Positions 59,220 to 64,000 of a stretch of DNA of 64,000 nucleotides are shown piece by piece. Under the pieces are notes generated by a model, which was not told the origin of the DNA, did not search any database, and saw only the letters and a list, made by a program, of their open reading frames with translations. The position numbers and the translations under genes are program-made. The first letter of the stretch is position 1, and every line of letters starts with the position of its first letter. Source of the stretch: JARYGU01 sp033795365 (GTDB taxonomy: Bacteria; Pseudomonadota; Alphaproteobacteria; Rhizobiales; Rhizobiaceae); contig JARYGU010000003.1 in assembly GCA_033795365.1 (NCBI GenBank), forward strand, positions 434,001 to 498,000, written 5' to 3'.

Positions 59220-60627
59220 CTTTTTCTATCAATCCGTTCGCGAACTTCGCTCGCAAGTGCGCCTGCACGCAGGCACCGCAGTAGACATATTGAATGCATG
59301 CCGCGGTCGGGCACGCAATCTCAACGAGATATCGAACGCCTTCATTACCATCCCGGATGAATGTGGAACTGCGGATGCGGTCGATCGAGGATCGTGGGGC
59401 AATCGCGCTCTCTCCGGCGTGCCTTACGCCTGCAAAGACATTTTCAAGACACGCGGTATGCGAACGACGGCGGGTTCGCGCGTTCTCGAAGATTATGTTC
59501 CCGAGGAAGATGCAACCGTGGTGGCAAGACTCAAACGGGCTGGGGCCACATTGGTCGGCAAGGCCAATCTGCACGAGTTTTGTTATGGCATAACCGGTGA
59601 AAATTCCAGGTTCGGCACACCGGCAAATCCCCATGACCGCAGTCGGTTCGCTGGAGGTTCCAGCAGCGGGTCGGCCGTGAGTGTGGCGTTCGGGGTGGCC
59701 GCATTTTCGGTGGGCTCTGATACCGGAGGCTCTGTTCGGGTTCCCGCCGCGCTTTGCGGCCTCATCGGAATGAAGCCGACCTATGGTCTGATTGGAACGG
59801 AGGGAATGATTCCGTTCTGCTGGACCCTCGACCACGTTGGTATCATCACCCGCAGCTGCCTGGATGCTGCCTGCGTTCTCGAAGCGCTCGCTGGGTGGAA
59901 TGAAGGGAGCGACAGTTCGGCCGGCTCGCGCCTGGAGGAAACGATCCTGAGTGCGCCGCCGTCGATATTGCGAGGAGTGCGAATAGGTATTCCGCGCCGG
60001 CATTTTTTTGAAAGGGCAGACCAGGAAATTCTGGACGCCGTTGAAACCGTATGCGTTCGTCTGCGGGAAGCGGGTGCGATACTGATTGAGCTGGAAACAC
60101 CGGATATGGCCCATGTGCGAGCGGCCTCGCTCGCTATTCAGTTGGTGGAGGCCTTGTCCTGGCACGGCCCGCAGATGGCCAAAAAAGCGCACCTCTATGC
60201 GGACGATATCCGCCGCGGCCTGGTTCAGGGGCAATTCATTCTCGCGGAGCACTATGTTCAGTCCCTTCGTTTCATGGAACTGATGCGCCGCGAATTCGCT
60301 GCGCTCTTTCGGCAGGTCGATGTTCTGATCACCCCGACGACACCAAGCATTGCGCCGACACTCGGCACAACATTCGTCGAGCATAGAGGCGAGAAGGAAC
60401 TGATCGGCAATGCTTTGACGCGTTTCACCTGTGTGTTCAATCTGACCGGAAACCCGGCATTGACGATTCCGTGCGGGCGACATTCAACGGGTTTGCCGAT
60501 GGGCCTTCAGATTGTCGGCAGACCGTATGAGGACGCAAAACTTGTCGGAATTGGTCATGCTCTCGAATTGATCGGGGCGGCAGGTTTTCTCAAGCCGCCA
60601 TCTGAAGCCATTACGATTCCGTATTGA
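59212..60627 (+). CDS. amidase of the amidase-signature family (AtzE/GatA-like)
   Basis: A 471-residue hydrolase with the Ser-cisSer-Lys triad: Lys75 (PYACKDIF), Ser150 (GGSSSGSAV) and nucleophile Ser174 (SDTGGSVRVPAALCGLIGMK P). It hydrolyses an amide bond, releasing ammonia or an amine. The ATG at 59212 begins MADFFYQSVRELRSQVRLHA; upstream in-frame residues belong to the small gene's shadow. Last gene of the GntR - ABC transporter operon, so the imported substrate is probably its target. Its end overlaps the convergent GntR gene by 17 bases. Confidence 0.93.
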   Translation: MADFFYQSVRELRSQVRLHAGTAVDILNACRGRARNLNEISNAFITIPDECGTADAVDRGSWGNRALSGVPYACKDIFKTRGMRTTAGSRVLEDYVPEEDATVVARLKRAGATLVGKANLHEFCYGITGENSRFGTPANPHDRSRFAGGSSSGSAVSVAFGVAAFSVGSDTGGSVRVPAALCGLIGMKPTYGLIGTEGMIPFCWTLDHVGIITRSCLDAACVLEALAGWNEGSDSSAGSRLEETILSAPPSILRGVRIGIPRRHFFERADQEILDAVETVCVRLREAGAILIELETPDMAHVRAASLAIQLVEALSWHGPQMAKKAHLYADDIRRGLVQGQFILAEHYVQSLRFMELMRREFAALFRQVDVLITPTTPSIAPTLGTTFVEHRGEKELIGNALTRFTCVFNLTGNPALTIPCGRHSTGLPMGLQIVGRPYEDAKLVGIGHALELIGAAGFLKPPSEAITIPY

Positions 60628-61327
60628 GGAGCATTTCAGCCAGAGCTTTCGAGGCGATGCGAGGCAAGTGGTCGATCTGTTGTTCCAACAGATTGTCGAG
60701 CCAAAACATGGAGGCTGCGCGATCATCGCGCTCCAAACCATCCAACAATGCGACCAGTTGATCAGCGAGAGTCCGGCCGCCAGCGGTTTCTCGCACATGC
60801 CATGCGCGAATATGATGGGTACGGTCGCAGATATTTCCGATAATATTGGCGATTTCGTTGTTTCCCGACATTTTCGCAATGCCGTGGAAAATGCTTTCAA
60901 TGAAAATTGCCGTCTCCTCCGGTTTCGTTCGTAGGACGCGAGTTGCGCGGTACCGAGACTGAAAACCCAAGGCGGAGGGACGAAGGATGCAGTCGCTCTC
61001 AAAGCAATGCGAGGCGTTCCGGATGCAATTCGTGAGCAATAGGCGGGAGAGGTGCAGGAGTTCCTGCATTTCGATAAGCCGAAAGTTTCGGACGGCGAAA
61101 CCTCCGGCTGGCCCAGGGTCCACAAGTCGTTCCGCTGACAGTTGAATCAATGCCTCACGAACAGGCGTGTTGCTCGAACGAAATGATGCTGAGAGATGGG
61201 CAATCGACAAGCGTTGTCCGGGCAGTGCGCGGAAGTTCACGACGTCACTTTTCAAACGCTCGTAGATCGCCTCTCGCCGCCAGCGCTTTCGAGGGCCGGT
61301 ATTCTCATACTTGCCTTCACCTTCCAT
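60611..61327 (-). CDS. GntR-family regulator (FCD type)
   Basis: A 238-residue regulator, more diverged than the two other GntR proteins here. Winged helix REAIYERLKSDVVNFRALPG QRLSIAHLSASFRSSNTPVR EALIQLSAERL, then a helical domain. It faces the amidase and lies downstream of the EamA gene on the same strand with a gap of 75 bases. It may regulate either. Confidence 0.88.
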   Translation of the reverse strand: MEGEGKYENTGPRKRWRREAIYERLKSDVVNFRALPGQRLSIAHLSASFRSSNTPVREALIQLSAERLVDPGPAGGFAVRNFRLIEMQELLHLSRLLLTNCIRNASHCFESDCILRPSALGFQSRYRATRVLRTKPEETAIFIESIFHGIAKMSGNNEIANIIGNICDRTHHIRAWHVRETAGGRTLADQLVALLDGLERDDRAASMFWLDNLLEQQIDHLPRIASKALAEMLLNTES

Positions 61328-61402
61328 GCAGGAACTAAGTCTCCATCCTCTCTCACCGTCTGGTTCAGGAACATCTTACAGCGCTATGGCTGCGAACCAC
61401 TT

Positions 61403-62335
61403 TCAATCCCGTAGCGCGCGACACCGCAAGCGGGATGCCAATGCTTGTATGCGTATTTGCAGAGTCGAACCCCAGAGGTTGATGGCAAGAGCGCCGACAA
61501 TCAACATGGAGGCCACTCCCTGCAGCTTGGAATGATGTTCGTGCAGGACCACCTGCGCTGAAAGCAATCCGAACACGGGAGTAAGCAAAGCGAAGGGAGC
61601 AACCGTCGAGGCCTGGTAGCGTTGCAGCATGCTGCCCCAGATGGCGTAAGCGAGGACCGTTGATAGCAGGCCTGTATAAAGCACGGCACCGATACCAGAC
61701 CAACTCCCCTTCGATAGTGCGGACTCGATAGCGGACCATCCCTCGATGGCTGAGGAGAGCGCAAGAAGAGGCAACGGTGGCACGAGACTCATCCAGATCA
61801 TCAGATGGAGCATGTTTGCCTTCGGCAGCGTTTTCAGCAGTATATTGGCGACACCCCAAGAAAGTGCGCCTGCCAGAACCATTGAGAAGGCTGGCCAACC
61901 ACCTAAGATCATGCGCTCCGAGGCGAGCAGAGCGACACCGGTGCCGCCTACGATCACGGCAAGCCAGCTCGCCAAGCGAGGGCGTTCGCCCAGTGCGATC
62001 ACGCTCAGCATCACAGTGAAGAAAACCTGCATCTGCATGATCACCGACGCGATTCCGGCCGGCATGCCGGCGTGGATGCCTGCGAATAGGAAGGCAAAGA
62101 CAAGCGTGCCGAGCGCGACCCCCACCGCGATCAGTTGAAGCCAGCTCATTTTGGGGCGGGGGACGAAAAATACCAGCAAGCTGCATACTGCAAAGCGTAA
62201 CGCCGTGAAGAGAAGGGGAGGGAAGTCGTGGAGGCCAAGAGCGATGACGACGAAATTGAATCCCCAGACAAATGCAACGAGGACAAGCAGCCCCGTATCG
62301 GCTGCCGTGAGCCTGTTTTGGATCTGACTGCTCAT
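61403..62335 (-). CDS. EamA/DMT-family transporter
   Basis: A 310-residue ten-helix transporter of the drug/metabolite superfamily. Two EamA repeats are visible, the first starting LLVLVAFVWGFNFVVIALGL and the second ASWLAVIVGGTGVALLASER before FSMVLAGALSWGVANILLKT. These export amino acids, metabolites or sugars. Start 62335 (MSSQIQNRLTAADTG) was preferred to 62371. It is in the same direction as the cupin gene 60 bases upstream, so the two are probably co-transcribed. Confidence 0.92.
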   Translation of the reverse strand: MSSQIQNRLTAADTGLLVLVAFVWGFNFVVIALGLHDFPPLLFTALRFAVCSLLVFFVPRPKMSWLQLIAVGVALGTLVFAFLFAGIHAGMPAGIASVIMQMQVFFTVMLSVIALGERPRLASWLAVIVGGTGVALLASERMILGGWPAFSMVLAGALSWGVANILLKTLPKANMLHLMIWMSLVPPLPLLALSSAIEGWSAIESALSKGSWSGIGAVLYTGLLSTVLAYAIWGSMLQRYQASTVAPFALLTPVFGLLSAQVVLHEHHSKLQGVASMLIVGALAINLWGSTLQIRIQALASRLRCRALRD

Positions 62336-62395
62336 CCTGCGTCTCCGGAAAAGAGAGTGACCAGCCCGCAAGGTGAGCGGGCCAATCGAAACCTC

Positions 62396-62917
62396 TTACT
62401 CGGCGGCAGCGAGTGTATGATGCGTTTCCCCGGTTTTTGGAGAAACCCCACCGATGACGATTGTGCGGTCGGGTATTCCCTCGAAGATCTGCTCGGGTGT
62501 GGCATACATGTTACCGAGCGTGGCATTGGGGACACCGGAGATCATTTCCGAGAGTTCGATCGTCAGCGGCTCCTCGTGAGAGAGGACGACGAGGAAGCTG
62601 AGCGGCTCGGCACCAGTGTTTTCGATCCAGTGGAGATACCCCTGGGGCACGAACGAAATATCGCCGGGCTGCAGGTCGAGATAGTGGCGCTCTCCCTCCG
62701 GGCCGACGATTCCGACGCGACCTTTGCCGCTGATGCAGTAGTCGAGCTGATTGGCGTTCGGATGGCAATGCGGTTCACGCACGGCCCCGGGCGCCAGATC
62801 AAGGCCTTGCACGGCAAGTCCCTTCAGCGCGGGAAAATTCTTCGCATTCGCCCGGAAGAAATCTCCCATGGGGAACGACCGATACACTTGATTTTTGAAA
62901 TTAAACATATTGCTCAT
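62396..62917 (-). CDS. single-domain cupin protein
   Basis: A 173-residue cupin related to oxalate-decarboxylase-type domains. Cupin motif 1 is PHCHPNANQLDYCISGKGRV, giving His50 and His52. The usual metal-binding Glu is Gln57. Motif 2 is GDISFVPQGYLHWIENTG with His96. So it has three of four metal ligands plus a Gln. It could be a decarboxylase-like enzyme or a sensor. Divergent from the LysR gene at 63067, its likely regulator. Confidence 0.88.
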   Translation of the reverse strand: MSNMFNFKNQVYRSFPMGDFFRANAKNFPALKGLAVQGLDLAPGAVREPHCHPNANQLDYCISGKGRVGIVGPEGERHYLDLQPGDISFVPQGYLHWIENTGAEPLSFLVVLSHEEPLTIELSEMISGVPNATLGNMYATPEQIFEGIPDRTIVIGGVSPKTGETHHTLAAAE

Positions 62918-63066
62918 GTCAATCTCTCTTTCGCTGAATTATCCCCAGGCTGCTTTGCGCTTTTGAGCGCTGATGACAGCTCTGGCGTTCCATTTTCTGT
63001 TGCATTTTTATCCACGTACAAGCAAAAAGGGTTGAAGGAACACTTCAATGCTGCTTAAGTGTCGTG

Positions 63067-63936
63067 ATGCTTAACTCGGCCTGGATTGACCCTCTTTTGC
63101 TCAGAACCTTTGTCGCTGTTGCGGAGACGGGTTCGTTCGCTGGGGCGGCTCTTCGTGTTGGACGAACGCAATCCGCCGTGAGCATGCAGATGAAGCGGTT
63201 GGAGGATCTTGCGGGGCCGCCGGCTCTCTTTGCTCGGGTTGGACGAACGATGGTGTTGACTGAGCGCGCAGAGACCATTGTGGGCTTTGCCCGGCGGGTC
63301 CTTAAAGCCCACGAAGACATGTTGCAGGAGCTGAATCGCCGCGGGGCGGCCCGCGAAATTCGTCTCGGGTCACCGGAGGACTATGTTGATGCGCTGCTGC
63401 CCAGGGCACTTGACCGTTTTGCCGGGCTCTATCCGAATGTCGAGGTTTCTGTCGTTTGCGATACGAGCGAAGCCTTGCATCGTCACGTTGCCGAGTCTCG
63501 GATCGATTTGGCCGTGGTCACCGCGGGCAAGGAAACTCCCATAAGCACGGCCCTTCGCCAGGAGCCGTTGGTTTGGGTTGCATCCGTTGACCATCGACCT
63601 GAGCTGGAACCCGTTGTTCCTCTTGCCGTCTTTCAACCGGGGTGCACGAGCCGTGCGCTGGCGATCGATGCCTGTATTGAAGCAGAGATTAACCACAGGA
63701 TTGCCTATTCTAGCTCAAGTCTGGCGGGCTTGCTTCCTGCCGTGCGTCAGGGGCTCGCTGTTGCTGCTTTGGCGAAATGCTCCGTCCCGCGAGGAATGCG
63801 AATACTTTCCCGCGCAGATAGGATGCCGGTTCTGCCGTCGCTTACGATTTCGATGCTTCGCTCGGAGTCAATGCGGATACGATCGATCGTGAATGCACTC
63901 GCAGACGAAATGCGGTCTTCTCTGACCTGCAGCTAG
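63067..63936 (+). CDS. LysR-family regulator
   Basis: A 289-residue LysR regulator: IDPLLLRTFVAVAETGSFAG AALRVGRTQSAVSMQMKRLE DLAG is the helix-turn-helix, followed by REIRLGSPEDYVDALLPRAL, the start of the effector domain. Divergent from the cupin - EamA pair with 149 bases between, the standard LysR arrangement. A GTG one codon earlier (63064) is also possible. Confidence 0.93.
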   Translation: MLNSAWIDPLLLRTFVAVAETGSFAGAALRVGRTQSAVSMQMKRLEDLAGPPALFARVGRTMVLTERAETIVGFARRVLKAHEDMLQELNRRGAAREIRLGSPEDYVDALLPRALDRFAGLYPNVEVSVVCDTSEALHRHVAESRIDLAVVTAGKETPISTALRQEPLVWVASVDHRPELEPVVPLAVFQPGCTSRALAIDACIEAEINHRIAYSSSSLAGLLPAVRQGLAVAALAKCSVPRGMRILSRADRMPVLPSLTISMLRSESMRIRSIVNALADEMRSSLTCS

Positions 63937-63954
63937 TAGCGGTTAGGATATTTC

Positions 63955-63997
63955 CCTTGACTGCCTTTTAGTTGTGTTTGTTGATTGGCAGTCAAGG
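63955..63997. repeat. 11-bp inverted repeat at the window end
   Basis: CCTTGACTGCC (63955-63965) and GGCAGTCAAGG (63987-63997), perfect, with a 21-base AT-rich spacer. It lies 18 bases after the LysR stop. It may be a terminator without a T tract, or the end of a repeated element that continues outside the window. Confidence 0.5.
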
Positions 63998-64000
63998 CCC

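Noticed and set aside
59062..60483. 473-codon open frame on the minus strand
   Set aside because: Fully antisense to the amidase with intact catalytic triad; residue content is shadow-like.
62228..63058. 276-codon plus-strand frame
   Set aside because: Antisense to the cupin gene and its upstream region; the cupin motifs settle the strand.
1..64000. CRISPR array, tRNA, rRNA or integrase gene
   Set aside because: No regularly spaced direct repeats, no tRNA-like cloverleaf and no tyrosine or serine recombinase motif were seen on either strand. A tRNAscan or HMM run would be more sensitive.

Overview
The window is GC-rich, densely packed and looks like an alphaproteobacterium, most likely a member of the Hyphomicrobiales (Rhizobium/Agrobacterium/Brucella-Ochrobactrum/Shinella type). 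The reasons are the rhizobial style of its small plasmid genes, the alphaproteobacterial Trb/TraG conjugation set, the IS66 and IS1182 remnants and the many GntR, LysR and XRE regulators. This is inference from gene content, without a database search. No rRNA, tRNA or CRISPR array was seen. No integrase is present, so I cannot tell an integrative conjugative element (ICE) from a conjugative plasmid.

1-4.7 kb: the end of a gluconate-2-dehydrogenase subunit 3-like gene, its GMC flavoprotein partner, small hypothetical genes, a lipid kinase (-) and a PhnA-like protein (-). 5.2-9.9 kb: element accessory genes, each followed by a good hairpin terminator: a hypothetical, an ArdC antirestriction protein, a vapBC pair, a DUF736 protein, a 56-aa protein and a WGR protein. 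10.5-11.7 kb: a group II intron maturase remnant, a 166-bp inverted-repeat element and a frameshifted membrane-protein gene. 11.8-18.6 kb: iron-uptake cargo (TonB receptor, substrate-binding protein and siderophore-interacting reductase in one minus-strand operon, with a divergent TetR regulator), an alpha/beta hydrolase and a DUF3016 exported protein.

18.8-47.9 kb: the conjugative backbone. It runs DUF932 (5'-truncated), hypothetical, DUF2285 genes, AlpA-like HTH, RepA, a decayed parA and its partner, DUF2840, TraF-type peptidase read in frame into a DUF736 domain, lytic transglycosylase, candidate oriT, relaxase, TraG, CopG, then trbBCDEJKLFGI, DUF2274 and a convergent LysR gene. Between copG and trbB sits about 6.3 kb of foreign material: two toxin-antitoxin pairs, IS66 and IS1182 remnants, a broken glyoxalase gene and fragments.

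48.2-63.9 kb: an uptake and catabolism region. It has an XRE regulator, a GntR gene divergent from an M24-fold enzyme that has lost its metal ligands, two further HTH genes, a second copy of the first XRE gene, and a methyltransferase. Then comes a probable operon: GntR, polyamine-type ABC transporter (ATPase, binding protein, two permeases), a small AtzG-like protein and an AtzE-like amidase. It is followed by GntR (-), an EamA exporter (-), a cupin (-) and a divergent LysR gene. Together these suggest import and hydrolysis of a small amide or guanidino-type nitrogen compound (inference).

The most unusual signals are non-coding. Two intergenic modules (19549-19688 and 20538-20688) share an ordered series of hairpins whose stems differ in sequence but keep their pairing and loops. 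A third copy of the first hairpin lies at 9520-9554. Three copies of one XRE gene (one decayed) share a near-identical promoter block.
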